The notes below the pieces were generated by a model, which did not search any database, had not been told where the DNA came from, and saw only the letters and a program-made list of their open reading frames with translations. Both the position numbers and the translations under genes were made by a program. Of a DNA stretch of 64,000 bases, positions 7,221 through 16,610 are shown piece after piece. The stretch lies in the NCBI RefSeq assembly GCF_003432115.1, contig NZ_QWDC01000001.1, positions 1 to 64,000 on the forward strand, read 5' to 3'. The stretch is from Mucilaginibacter conchicola (GTDB lineage Bacteria > Bacteroidota > Bacteroidia > Sphingobacteriales > Sphingobacteriaceae). Position 1 is the first letter of the stretch, and every line of letters begins with the position of its first letter.

Positions 7221-10205
7221 ATGGGAAGTACAATTACAAAGAGCATCTGGCTTAAAAGCTTACTGTTTCTGTTTTTTGTGGTAATTGTTCAGCAATCGAT
7301 TGCACAAACGGGCGAAGTTAAAATTGCCGGTGTAGTGTATGATGAAGGCGGTGTAACAATGCCCGGAGTAACCGTAAGATTAAAAGGCAGCACCCGCGGC
7401 GCCACTACTGATGCCAACGGCAGGTACACATTCAGCGTGCCAAATACAACAGGAATTATCGTTGCAACCTACTTAGGATATAAACCTCTGGAAACACCGA
7501 TGGACGGCAAGACCGCGATGAACCTTACGCTTATTGCCGAACCAAAATCACTGAACGAAGTGGTGGTAATTGGTTACGGAACGCAAAAACGCGAAATGGT
7601 AACCAGCTCCATTGCAACCGTAAAATCTGAAGACTTTAATAAAGGTGTGATAAGCGATCCGCTCACCCTCATCACCGGTAAAGTTGCAGGTTTGGCAATA
7701 TCACGTGTTAATGGATCTGACCCTAACTCAAGTGCCGAGTTCTCATTACGCGGTGCGGTATCTGTTGAGGGTACATCATCACCGCTGGTGGTTATAGATG
7801 GTGTGCCGGGCGGCGACTTGAGGACCATCGCTCCACAGGATATCGAATCTTATGACATCCTGAGGGATGGTTCGGCGGCGGCTATTTATGGTTCGCGTGC
7901 AACAGGCGGTGTGATTATCATCACCACCAAAAAAGGAGCAACCGGCCCAACCCGCGTTACCTACAACGGTTACATAGCAACCGAAACTGTAGCAAAACGC
8001 TACGATGTGCTTACCGGCGACCAATACCGCGAGTTTGCCAAACAAATAGGCTTTGAGCCAAACGATGGCGGTGCAAATACTGATTGGTTTAAAGAGCTTA
8101 CCCGCAAACCGGTAAACCACGGCCATAACCTTTCGGTAAACGGTGGCACGGGTAAAACTACCTACAATGCTTCGGTAAACTACCAGGGCTATCAGGGGAT
8201 CGACCTTACCACAAGCCGTAAATTCCTGAATGCATCGGGTCGTTTAAATACCAAGGCATTAAATGATAAATTGGATTTCAGTGTCAATATCACCAACTCG
8301 TTTGATAACAAACGCTTTGCAGAGTACTATGGCTTTGGTCAGGCGTTAAACATCAACCCAACTTACCCGGTGCGTAACCCTGACGGTACTTTTTACGAGA
8401 CCCCAACTGTTGGCTTTGGCTCGCAGTGGAACCCGGTTGCAAATACCGTTTACAATACTAATGACAGTAAAGAGTCGAGGTTCCTGGGTAACACCCGTTT
8501 ATCGTATGCTATACTGCCATCGTTAAAAGCAGATGTTTCTTACTCCTTGTTAAAAACCAGCTACTTAACCGGCAGCTATACCAGCCGCGATCTGTTGTAC
8601 ATGCAAACCAGTGGTTTGGGTGGTACGGCATCACGCAGCACAGCGGAAACAACCAACAATATTTTAGAAGCCACGCTAAACTACAGCAAGCAGATAAAAG
8701 AACACAACTTTAGTGTATTGGCTGGCTACTCATACCAGAATGAGTTTAACGAAGGCTTTAACGCCGGTAACAACTACTTTAATACCGATGCTTATTTATA
8801 CTACAACTTGGGTGCGGGCGCCGCTCTGCGCGATTTCTCGCTGAATAACCGCGGTGGTGTATTCTTAGGCAGTTACGGTACCGAGTGGACACTGTTATCA
8901 TACTTCGGCCGTGCTACTTATGATTTTAAAGACCGTTACCTGTTTAGCGCTACTTTAAGGCGCGAGGGGGCATCAAAACTGGGTGCAAGCAACAAATGGG
9001 CAAACTTTGTGGCAGTATCCGGCGGTTGGATCATCAGCAAAGAAAGCTTTATGCAGGATGTTGATTTCGTGAAAAACCTGAAGATCCGCGCAGGTTACGG
9101 TGTAACCGGTAACCAGCAGGGTTTACAGCCATACCAGTCGCTGGCGTTATACGGTCCTTATCCTTATGGTACCAATTCTGGTTACATGGGTAACGGCGTA
9201 TGGGTACCATCTGCAGGCCCAACTCTTAACTCGAACCCTAACCTGAGATGGGAAACCAAGAAAGAGTACAATATTGGTTTGGAGTTCACCCTGTTTAAAA
9301 GCGGCTGGTTAAGCGGTTCTGTTGATTACTACACCCGTAGAATCAACGACCTGATAGGTAACTACTATGCGCAGGTGCCATCACAGATCTATCCGCTCAT
9401 ATTTGCCAACGCCGGTTTAATGACCAATAAAGGTGTGGAGCTAACGCTGAACGCCAAAGCCATCAACAACGCCAACTTTAAATGGAATATCGGCTTTGTA
9501 GGCTCTTACAACAAAAACAAAGTGGTATCAATCTCTAACGACCAGTTCCAGGGAACGGCTCACGGCATCACCGATATCGGTGTAGGCAACATGCAGCGCA
9601 TTGCGCCGGGTTACCCTGTATCAGTTTTCTACGGAAAGAAATTTGCCGGTTTTGCTGATGATGGCGGATGGCTGTTCTACAACCAGGCAGGCCAGAAGGT
9701 TACTGCCGATAACGTTACCGACGAGGATAACTTTTACCTGGGCAACAGCGTACCGCAATATAACCTGGGCTTAACCAACAGCTTCTCTTACAAAAACTTT
9801 GATTTTTCTGTACTGGTAAGAAGTGGGCTTGGCTTTAAAGCGGTGAACGGTAAACGTTTGTTCCATGAGAACATCACACAGGCATCAACCGTAAACTTCT
9901 TTACATCGGTACTTAAAGATTATGTAAACGCACCGCCGACATTCTCGAGCTATTACCTGGAGAACGGTAACTACCTTAAGATAGACAACGTTACTTTAGG
10001 CTATACCGTGCCGGTTAAAAAGAGCAATTACCTGCGTAGCTTAAGGTTCTCGGTTGCTGCAACCAACCTGGTTACCATCACCAAATTCTCGGGTATGGAT
10101 CCTGAGCTGGGCCTTAATCCGTTCAGCAGTACAGGGGTGGAGTACAACAGTAACTACTACCCGCGTACCCGCAGCTTTACGTTTGGTGTAACCGCAGATT
10201 TTTAA
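7221..10205 (+). CDS. SusC-type TonB-dependent outer-membrane transporter
   Basis: This 994-residue protein forms the outer-membrane barrel that imports oligosaccharides with its SusD lid. A signal peptide (about 1-29, ending SIAQ) is followed by a carboxypeptidase-D regulatory-like domain (VKIAGVVYDEGG, residues ~33-115), the TonB-box region, the plug (VVVIGYGTQKRE to IIITTKKG, ~115-240, with SPLVVIDGVPGGD) and the barrel, ending in Phe as outer-membrane barrels do (FGVTADF). No STN domain is present, so there is no sign of sigma/anti-sigma signalling. Its susD partner starts 19 bases later. A perfect LacI-like palindrome lies in its signal-peptide coding region. The neighbouring GH13 gene points to alpha-glucan oligosaccharides. 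Confidence 0.95.
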   Translation: MGSTITKSIWLKSLLFLFFVVIVQQSIAQTGEVKIAGVVYDEGGVTMPGVTVRLKGSTRGATTDANGRYTFSVPNTTGIIVATYLGYKPLETPMDGKTAMNLTLIAEPKSLNEVVVIGYGTQKREMVTSSIATVKSEDFNKGVISDPLTLITGKVAGLAISRVNGSDPNSSAEFSLRGAVSVEGTSSPLVVIDGVPGGDLRTIAPQDIESYDILRDGSAAAIYGSRATGGVIIITTKKGATGPTRVTYNGYIATETVAKRYDVLTGDQYREFAKQIGFEPNDGGANTDWFKELTRKPVNHGHNLSVNGGTGKTTYNASVNYQGYQGIDLTTSRKFLNASGRLNTKALNDKLDFSVNITNSFDNKRFAEYYGFGQALNINPTYPVRNPDGTFYETPTVGFGSQWNPVANTVYNTNDSKESRFLGNTRLSYAILPSLKADVSYSLLKTSYLTGSYTSRDLLYMQTSGLGGTASRSTAETTNNILEATLNYSKQIKEHNFSVLAGYSYQNEFNEGFNAGNNYFNTDAYLYYNLGAGAALRDFSLNNRGGVFLGSYGTEWTLLSYFGRATYDFKDRYLFSATLRREGASKLGASNKWANFVAVSGGWIISKESFMQDVDFVKNLKIRAGYGVTGNQQGLQPYQSLALYGPYPYGTNSGYMGNGVWVPSAGPTLNSNPNLRWETKKEYNIGLEFTLFKSGWLSGSVDYYTRRINDLIGNYYAQVPSQIYPLIFANAGLMTNKGVELTLNAKAINNANFKWNIGFVGSYNKNKVVSISNDQFQGTAHGITDIGVGNMQRIAPGYPVSVFYGKKFAGFADDGGWLFYNQAGQKVTADNVTDEDNFYLGNSVPQYNLGLTNSFSYKNFDFSVLVRSGLGFKAVNGKRLFHENITQASTVNFFTSVLKDYVNAPPTFSSYYLENGNYLKIDNVTLGYTVPVKKSNYLRSLRFSVAATNLVTITKFSGMDPELGLNPFSSTGVEYNSNYYPRTRSFTFGVTADF
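7292..7303. promoter_or_regulatory. LacI-type operator inside susC
   Basis: GCAATCGATTGC is a perfect 12-bp palindrome centred on CG, as LacI-family operators are. It shares CAATCGATTGCA with the sites at 19231 and 20333. It lies 72 bases into susC and about 190 bases after the operator-like site at 7102, a spacing that would allow a repression loop or roadblock (inference). Confidence 0.55.
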
Positions 10206-10224
10206 TTTAAAAACAGCAACAGTC

Positions 10225-11796
10225 ATGAGAATCCAAAATCTTACAAAATATAAATTCGGCATAGTATCCATTGCTGCAACGGCTTTGCTAAGCATCGCAT
10301 CGTGCAAAAAACTGGATGAAAAGGTGTACGGAAGCGATACCTCTGCCAACTTCTACTCAAACAGCGACCAGGTGTTGTCGGGCTATGTGATGCCTTATAG
10401 CTTTATGCAAACCATGATCTACAGTGTGCACTTTGCTTTGGCCGAGTTCCCTACTGATGAAGCGGTGGCAACTGTAAAGAACGGTAACGGCTACGAGAAC
10501 GGTACCTGGATAAGATTTCACCAGCATACGTGGACCTCGCGCGAGGATTTTATCAAATACGAGTGGAGCAACCTTTTCCAGGGGATAGGTTACTGCAACG
10601 CATTTATTGATGCCATTGAAGGCAAAAGCTTCAATTTTACTTTGCCGCTTTCAAAAGAGCGCATGATATCTGAGGCAAAAATGATGCGTGCCCTTTACTA
10701 CTACTGGGCAATGGATGAGTTTGGCGGCGTGCCTGTTGTTGAGCACGTTGGCGAAAAAAGCCCGGCTACAACAACTCGTGCAGAGGTGTTCAGCTTTATC
10801 GAAAAAGAGATTAAAGCCAACATCCCTAACTTGGTTGAAAAAGGCGACGATAAATGGTATGGTCACTTCACCAAAACAGCTGCTTATGCATTGCTGGCCA
10901 AGCTTTATCTGAATGCAGAAGTGTTTAGCGGTACCGCCCGTTGGGATGATTGTATCACCGCGGCCAACGAGGTGATCAACAGCGGCAAATACAGCCTTGC
11001 CGCTAACTGGAGCGATCCGTTCCTGATAGATAACGAAGGCTCTACCGAGAACATCTTTGTGGTTCCGTTTGATCAGAACTATGCCCCGGGCTTTAACGGC
11101 GCACAGCAGCAATTGCCGGGTGCTTTAAAAGATAAATATGGTTTTACCGATTATCCGTGGGGTAAAATAGTAACCCAGGAATCATTCTTTAACCTGTACA
11201 ATGCCAACGATAAACGCATTAACCAATGGCTGGTTGGCCCGCAGTTTTACGATAACGGCGATATTGTTTGGGGATGGTATGATCAGGATGGTCAGCAACT
11301 GGTGATAGACCCTAAAATAGATAAACTGAACAACCCTACAGGTGGCTACGGTCAGGGTGTGCGTAACGTAAAATACCAGGTGATACAGCCCGGTGCATCG
11401 GGCCCTACTTCATCAAACATGAATAACGACCTGGTGGTATTGCGCCTTGCAGATATCATGATGGCAAAAGCAGAAGCCATAATGCGCAAAGCCGGCGGTG
11501 CAGCCAACGGAGAAGCAGTAACCTTGGTGAACAACGTAAGAGCAAGATCATTTGACAGCGGTGCTGCCGGATCTGTTTACACAACTGCCACCCTTACCTT
11601 AAACGAATTATTGAACGAGCGCGGCCGCGAGTTTGCTTACGAAATGAAACGCAGGGAAGATATGATCCGCTTTGGTAAATTTGAGGATGCATCATGGGAA
11701 AAACCTGCAGATGCAAACAAAAACAAAGAATTATATCCTATTCCGTTTGATATTGTGACAGCTAACCCTGCGCTTAAACAAAACCCTGGTTATTAA
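10225..11796 (+). CDS. SusD/RagB-type glycan-binding lipoprotein
   Basis: This 523-residue surface lipoprotein captures glycan and closes over the SusC barrel. The signal peptide ends in a lipobox with the lipidated Cys at residue 27 (SIASC). The helical TPR-like core includes RMISEAKMMRALYYYWAMDEFGGVPVV in pieces typical of the family, and the C-terminus has the family's RREDMIRFG and PIPFDIV...NPGY endings. It follows susC by 19 bases, the standard pairing. A hairpin just after its stop codon separates it from the oxidative genes. Confidence 0.93.
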   Translation: MRIQNLTKYKFGIVSIAATALLSIASCKKLDEKVYGSDTSANFYSNSDQVLSGYVMPYSFMQTMIYSVHFALAEFPTDEAVATVKNGNGYENGTWIRFHQHTWTSREDFIKYEWSNLFQGIGYCNAFIDAIEGKSFNFTLPLSKERMISEAKMMRALYYYWAMDEFGGVPVVEHVGEKSPATTTRAEVFSFIEKEIKANIPNLVEKGDDKWYGHFTKTAAYALLAKLYLNAEVFSGTARWDDCITAANEVINSGKYSLAANWSDPFLIDNEGSTENIFVVPFDQNYAPGFNGAQQQLPGALKDKYGFTDYPWGKIVTQESFFNLYNANDKRINQWLVGPQFYDNGDIVWGWYDQDGQQLVIDPKIDKLNNPTGGYGQGVRNVKYQVIQPGASGPTSSNMNNDLVVLRLADIMMAKAEAIMRKAGGAANGEAVTLVNNVRARSFDSGAAGSVYTTATLTLNELLNERGREFAYEMKRREDMIRFGKFEDASWEKPADANKNKELYPIPFDIVTANPALKQNPGY

Positions 11797-11804
11797 TAAA
11801 TACC

Positions 11805-11830
11805 GCCCGGCGGGATTAGACCTGCCGGGC
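11805..11830 (+). terminator. GC-rich hairpin between susD and the PQQ dehydrogenase gene
   Basis: GCCCGGCGGG at 11805-11814 pairs with CCTGCCGGGC at 11821-11830 (10 bp, one G-U) around the loop ATTAGA. No run of T follows, so it is not a full intrinsic terminator. It may stabilise the susCD message or lower expression of the genes after it. Confidence 0.5.
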
Positions 11831-11843
11831 ATTACTTCAGCAC

Positions 11844-13985
11844 ATGAAAAAACTTTATATCATTGGCGCCGTAGCACTGGTAACCGCAGCTATCGCATGT
11901 AATTCGTCGCAAAACGGTTCGGCCTCTTTCGGCTCAACCGAATGGGCCGATTACCTGGGCGGCCCCGAGCGTAACCACTACTCAACCCTGGAGCAGATAA
12001 CTCCTGATAACGTGAAGCAATTAAAGGTAGCCTGGGAGTACCATACCAACAACCCCGGCCAGATACAGTGTAACCCGCTTATCGTGAACGGGGTAATGTA
12101 CGGCATGACGGCAACTACCGAGCCTTTTGCGGTTGATGCCGCTACCGGTAAGCAGATCTGGCGCGTTAAAAGCGCCGGTACCGATCAGTTCAGTACCAGC
12201 CGCGGGGTAAGCTACTGGACAAAGGGCGATGAAAAACGCATCCTTTATACCAACGGCCCATGGCTGTACGCGGTTGATGCTATCACAGGTAAAAGCATTG
12301 CATCCTTCGGTGAGAATGGCCGTACGAGCCTTAAATCGGGCCTTGGTGCAACAGCTACGGATAAGATGGTCATATCCAACACACCCGGAACCATCTATGA
12401 TGATATTATAGTAATGCCGCTGAGGGTATCTGAAGGTACGGATGCCGCTTTGGGTTCTATCCAGGCATTTAACGTGGTTACGGGCAAACTGGCATGGGTA
12501 TTCCATACCATACCAATGCCCGGCGAATATGGTTATGATACCTGGCCAAAGGATACCTACAAAAACACTGAAGTTGGCGGCGGTAACAACTGGTCGGGTA
12601 TGGCGGTTGATAAGGCAAGGGGTATTTTATACGTACCTACCGGCTCTGCTGCTTATGATTTTTATGGCGCTAACCGCAAAGGCACAAACTTATTTGCCAA
12701 CTGCTTACTGGCTTTAGATGCCAAAACAGGTAAGCGTTTATGGCACTTCCAGTTTGTGCATCATGATATACTGGATCGGGACCCGCCCGCACCGCCAAAC
12801 TTGTTGACTATTACCCGCGATGGCAAAAAGATAGATGCCGTTGCGCAGGTAACCAAACAAGGTGTGGTATTTGTGTTTGACAGGGTTACGGGTAAACCAA
12901 TTTTCCCTATCAACGAAGTTAAAGTACCACAAACCGACATACCGGGCGAACAAAGCTGGGCTACACAGCCTATGCCGTCAATGCCGAAGCCTTATGCACG
13001 CCAAAACTTTACGCTTGATGATATAAGTCCGCTGGCTGAGAATAAGCAGGAACTGATAGACAGCTTTAAAAAGAGCCGTTCCGAAGGGCCATTCACGCCG
13101 CTTAGCCAAAATGGTACGATCATTTATCCCGGTTTGGATGGCGGTGCCGAATGGGGCGGAGCAGCAGCTGATCCTGATGGTATATTATACCTCAACAGCA
13201 GCGAAATGGCATGGCGCATCTCTTTAGGCCCGTCTGTTAGCAAAGAACAACTGGTGAGCATGACGGCAGGCCAAAGTATTTACGCAATGAACTGTACACC
13301 CTGCCACGGAGCCGAGCGCAAAGGAAACCCAAAAAGTGGATTCCCTAACCTGTTAGGCATCAAAAACAGGCGCAGTAAAGATTTTATCACCAACATAGTA
13401 GGCCACGGTAAAGGCATGATGCCTGCATTCCCTAAATTGACGGATAAACAAAAAGAATCGGTAGCAAAATTCCTTTACGGCGAAGAAGAATCTGAACCGG
13501 GGCTGATCAAAGAACCCGGACTTGCCCGCAAACCATCAGACGAGAAACGTTTTGCTTATCAGATCTCAGGCTACAGTAAGTTTATCGATAAAAATGGCTA
13601 TCCGGCGGTAAAACCACCATGGGGGTCATTAAATGCTATCAACCTTAATACCGGCGAGTACGTTTGGAAAGTAACCTACGGCGAAGTGCCCGAGCTGATG
13701 GCAAAAGGCATCCCGCAAACGGGTTCAGAAAGTTATGGTGGCCCGGCCATTACCAAAAGCGGCCTGCTGTTTATTGCAGGTACGAAAGATGGTAAGTTCC
13801 GTGCTTATGATAAAAAAACAGGTAAACTGCTTTGGGAGTATAAATTACCGGCTGCTGCTTTTGCAACACCAAGTATTTACCAGGTAAATGGTAAGCAGTA
13901 CGTGGTAATTGCTTGCGGCGGTACCAAACTGGAATCAAAATCGGGCGATAGCTATGTGGCTTTTGCCCTGCCTGATCAAAAATGA
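11844..13985 (+). CDS. PQQ-type beta-propeller dehydrogenase with an inserted cytochrome c domain
   Basis: The predicted envelope quinoprotein oxidises a sugar or alcohol and passes electrons to a built-in haem. A lipobox (TAAIAC, Cys 19) suggests membrane anchoring. The propeller blades (EWADYLGGPERNHYS near the start, several DAATGK/DAKTGK repeats, C-terminal YDKKTGKLLWEY) are those of the quinoprotein glucose dehydrogenase-like family. A CTPCH haem site near residue 483 and GMMPAF with a possible Met ligand near 530 mark a cytochrome c domain inserted before the last blades. The gene overlaps the next by 4 bases. PQQ synthesis genes are not in the window. The substrate is unknown; context suggests a sugar. 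Confidence 0.88.
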   Translation: MKKLYIIGAVALVTAAIACNSSQNGSASFGSTEWADYLGGPERNHYSTLEQITPDNVKQLKVAWEYHTNNPGQIQCNPLIVNGVMYGMTATTEPFAVDAATGKQIWRVKSAGTDQFSTSRGVSYWTKGDEKRILYTNGPWLYAVDAITGKSIASFGENGRTSLKSGLGATATDKMVISNTPGTIYDDIIVMPLRVSEGTDAALGSIQAFNVVTGKLAWVFHTIPMPGEYGYDTWPKDTYKNTEVGGGNNWSGMAVDKARGILYVPTGSAAYDFYGANRKGTNLFANCLLALDAKTGKRLWHFQFVHHDILDRDPPAPPNLLTITRDGKKIDAVAQVTKQGVVFVFDRVTGKPIFPINEVKVPQTDIPGEQSWATQPMPSMPKPYARQNFTLDDISPLAENKQELIDSFKKSRSEGPFTPLSQNGTIIYPGLDGGAEWGGAAADPDGILYLNSSEMAWRISLGPSVSKEQLVSMTAGQSIYAMNCTPCHGAERKGNPKSGFPNLLGIKNRRSKDFITNIVGHGKGMMPAFPKLTDKQKESVAKFLYGEEESEPGLIKEPGLARKPSDEKRFAYQISGYSKFIDKNGYPAVKPPWGSLNAINLNTGEYVWKVTYGEVPELMAKGIPQTGSESYGGPAITKSGLLFIAGTKDGKFRAYDKKTGKLLWEYKLPAAAFATPSIYQVNGKQYVVIACGGTKLESKSGDSYVAFALPDQK

Positions 13986-14884
13986 TAACAACGCGCAGAG
14001 ATTTTATAAAAACCATAGGTGGTGCATCGGCAGTAATGCTGGCCGGTGCAACGCCTTTGGATGCATTTGCAGGTGGCAAAAATGAGGTTATCCTGAGTGG
14101 GCACCTGTGGGTGTATGCCAGCAAATACCCGCCCGACTGGAATTGTAACCCGATCCTGGAAACCGTTTTCAGCGATTTTAAATACGCCGGTTTCCGCGGC
14201 CTCGAGGTAATGGAATCAAACCTGCGCGGTAATGATGCCGTACCGAAGTTTAAAGAACTGATAGATAAATACAAGCTGCCGGTAACGGGCGCATCTTATT
14301 ATGGCGATATGTGGGATAAAAACCAGGCACCGCGCATTATGGATGATATTACGATGGTGATAGAACGCCTTGGTCAGCTGAAAGCTAACAACATCGGCAT
14401 TACTGTAGGCGTTGCACAGCGCCGCAAAACAGAAGAAGAGCTGGATCATCAGGCAGAAATGGTGAAGCAGATCTTGAAGGTATGCGCCAAGAACAACATT
14501 GAAGGTAACCTGCACAACCACACTTTTGAGGTAGCAGATGGCATGCATGACCTGAAAGGTACACTTGCCCGCATCCCGGATGTGAAATTAGGCCCCGATT
14601 TGAACTGGCTTATCAGGGGCGGGGTAGATCCGGTTTGGTTTATTGAGACCTACGGCCATCAAATGACCTACATGCACCTGCGCGACCAGTATGCCAACGG
14701 CAAATGGACGGAATATTTAGGCCAGGGTGTTACCGATTTTAAAGCAATAGCCAAAGCGCTGAAGAAAGTGAATTTTAAAGGGCGAGCCGCTATTGAACTG
14801 GCTTTTGACAGTGACCCTGTAAATCCTATAAAAGAAAATCTGAAGACAAGTCGCCAATACGTGAAAAAAGTATTTGGCTGGTAA
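13982..14884 (+). CDS. Tat-exported TIM-barrel protein of the sugar phosphate isomerase/epimerase superfamily
   Basis: This 300-residue protein starts with TRRDFIKTIGGASAVMLAG, a twin-arginine signal that directs folded, cofactor-bearing proteins out of the cytoplasm. The mature part is an AP-endonuclease-2-like TIM barrel with metal-ligand candidates typical of the fold: Glu in RGLEVME, His in NLHNHTFE, Asp in GPDLNW, His in MHLRDQ and Glu in AAIELAFD. Family members act on sugars or inositols by isomerisation or elimination. It overlaps the quinoprotein gene by 4 bases and precedes the GMC oxidoreductase by 15. Acting on an oxidised sugar made by those enzymes is a reasonable inference; the reaction is not determined. 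Confidence 0.85.
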   Translation: MITTRRDFIKTIGGASAVMLAGATPLDAFAGGKNEVILSGHLWVYASKYPPDWNCNPILETVFSDFKYAGFRGLEVMESNLRGNDAVPKFKELIDKYKLPVTGASYYGDMWDKNQAPRIMDDITMVIERLGQLKANNIGITVGVAQRRKTEEELDHQAEMVKQILKVCAKNNIEGNLHNHTFEVADGMHDLKGTLARIPDVKLGPDLNWLIRGGVDPVWFIETYGHQMTYMHLRDQYANGKWTEYLGQGVTDFKAIAKALKKVNFKGRAAIELAFDSDPVNPIKENLKTSRQYVKKVFGW

Positions 14885-14899
14885 CAAGGGAAATGATCT

Positions 14900-16606
14900 A
14901 TGTTTAATGATATCAATATAAACTCGGGCGGCGTTGCGGCAAACACCTTTGACGCTATTGTTATCGGCTCGGGCATTTCCGGCGGATGGGCGGCTAAAGA
15001 GTTTTGCGAAAAAGGCCTTAAAACGCTGGTGTTGGAACGCGGCAGAAATGTAGAACATATAAAAGACTACACTACCGCCAACACGCCCATGTGGGACATG
15101 CAGCACCGCGGGCAGATGAACCTCAAGGACACGGAAGAAAACCCCATCGTAAACCGATGCTATGCTTATAATGAATATACTTCACACTTTTTTGTAAAGG
15201 ATAACGAGCATCCTTACAAACAAGTAAAACCTTTCGACTGGATCCGTGGGTATCAGGTTGGCGGCAAATCCCTGATATGGGGGCGTTGGACACAACGCTG
15301 GAGCGATCTTGATTTTGAAGCCAACGCCAAACAGGGTGTCGGCGTTGACTGGCCTATCCGTTATAAAGATATTGCACCCTGGTACTCTTACGTAGAAAAA
15401 TTTGTGGGCATAAGCGGTAACCGCGATGGCATACCACACCTGCCTGATGGCGAGTTCCTGCCACCAATGCCCATGAACGCACTGGAGAAACATTTGCAGC
15501 AAAGCATCGCCACAAACTATACCGACAGGCAGTTGATCATGTCGCGCACTGCTAATTTATCTAAAGGATTAAAAGACCGAGGGCCTTGCCAGTATCGCGA
15601 TATGTGTGCACGTGGCTGCCCGTTCTCGGGTTACTTCAGCAGTAATTCGGCAACGTTACCTGCCGCAAGGGCTACAGGCAACCTTACGCTTAGGCCGTTC
15701 TCTGTGGTACATTCTATTATCTATGATGATAAAACGCAGAAGGCAAAAGGCGTAAGCGTTATTGATACCCAAACCAAAAAAGTTACCGAATACTTTGCCA
15801 AAGTGATATTTGTAAACGCAGGCACGCTCAACAGTACTTTGTTGCTGATGAACTCCACCTCAAACCGTTTTCCTGATGGTTTTGGTAACGATAGCGGTGC
15901 ATTGGGCCATTACCTGATGGATCATAACTACCGCGGCCACATCAACGCCGAATACCACGGCCTGCAGGATGTGTACACCTACGGGCGCAGGCCAACGGGT
16001 GTGTACGTGCCGCGTTTCAGGAATGTGGGTAAGGATTTGCGTAAAGATTACCAGCGTGGTTTTGCCATTGCTGCCGGCGGCTCAAGGCGTACCGGCGATT
16101 ACAGCGTAGATACTATTGGTGCCCCGCTTAAGAACGCCATGTCTGATCCCGGCGTTTGGGATATCTGGATGAACGGCATGGGCGAATGCCTGCCTTATGA
16201 GGATAACAAGATAAGCCTTAGCAAAACCGATAAAGATGCCTGGGGGATCCCACAACTGGAGATAGATTGCAGCTACCGCGAGAACGAATTGAGCATGCTT
16301 AAAGATATCCTTACATCCGGCCAGGAAATGCTGGAGAAGGCTGGCTTTAAGAACGTGGAAGCTTATGATTCAAACCAAAATCCCGGTCAGGGTATCCACG
16401 AGATGGGTACTGCACGCATGGGGCGCGATCCTAAAACATCTGTACTTAACGGCAATAACCAGGTTTGGGGAGCCAAAAACGTGTTTGTTACCGATGGTGC
16501 CTGCATGGTATCAAGCGCCTGCCAAAACCCCTCGCTTACCTACATGGCACTAACCGCAAGAGCGGTTGACTTTGCGGTTGCCGAATTAAAAAAACAAAAT
16601 ATCTGA
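14900..16606 (+). CDS. GMC-family FAD oxidoreductase, probable sugar dehydrogenase
   Basis: This 568-residue flavoprotein has an N-terminal dinucleotide fold (DAIVIGSGISGGWAAKEF, ~17-34), the GMC signature region around GKSLIWGRWTQRWS, a Cys-rich stretch (CQYRDMCARGCPFSG) found in gluconate 2-dehydrogenase and glucoside 3-dehydrogenase large subunits, and a C-terminal HEMGTARMG plus NPSLTYMA with the catalytic His/Asn pair. It lacks its own signal peptide. Relatives usually have a small Tat-exported subunit encoded beside them; none is here. A role in oxidising a glycoside, perhaps at C3, follows from family and from the ThuA neighbours, and remains inference. Confidence 0.88.
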   Translation: MFNDININSGGVAANTFDAIVIGSGISGGWAAKEFCEKGLKTLVLERGRNVEHIKDYTTANTPMWDMQHRGQMNLKDTEENPIVNRCYAYNEYTSHFFVKDNEHPYKQVKPFDWIRGYQVGGKSLIWGRWTQRWSDLDFEANAKQGVGVDWPIRYKDIAPWYSYVEKFVGISGNRDGIPHLPDGEFLPPMPMNALEKHLQQSIATNYTDRQLIMSRTANLSKGLKDRGPCQYRDMCARGCPFSGYFSSNSATLPAARATGNLTLRPFSVVHSIIYDDKTQKAKGVSVIDTQTKKVTEYFAKVIFVNAGTLNSTLLLMNSTSNRFPDGFGNDSGALGHYLMDHNYRGHINAEYHGLQDVYTYGRRPTGVYVPRFRNVGKDLRKDYQRGFAIAAGGSRRTGDYSVDTIGAPLKNAMSDPGVWDIWMNGMGECLPYEDNKISLSKTDKDAWGIPQLEIDCSYRENELSMLKDILTSGQEMLEKAGFKNVEAYDSNQNPGQGIHEMGTARMGRDPKTSVLNGNNQVWGAKNVFVTDGACMVSSACQNPSLTYMALTARAVDFAVAELKKQNI

Positions 16607-16610
16607 CAGT

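Noticed and set aside
12021..12506. 161-codon open frame opposite the quinoprotein gene
   Set aside because: The quinoprotein frame carries the propeller repeats and haem motif; the opposite frame is low-complexity shadow.
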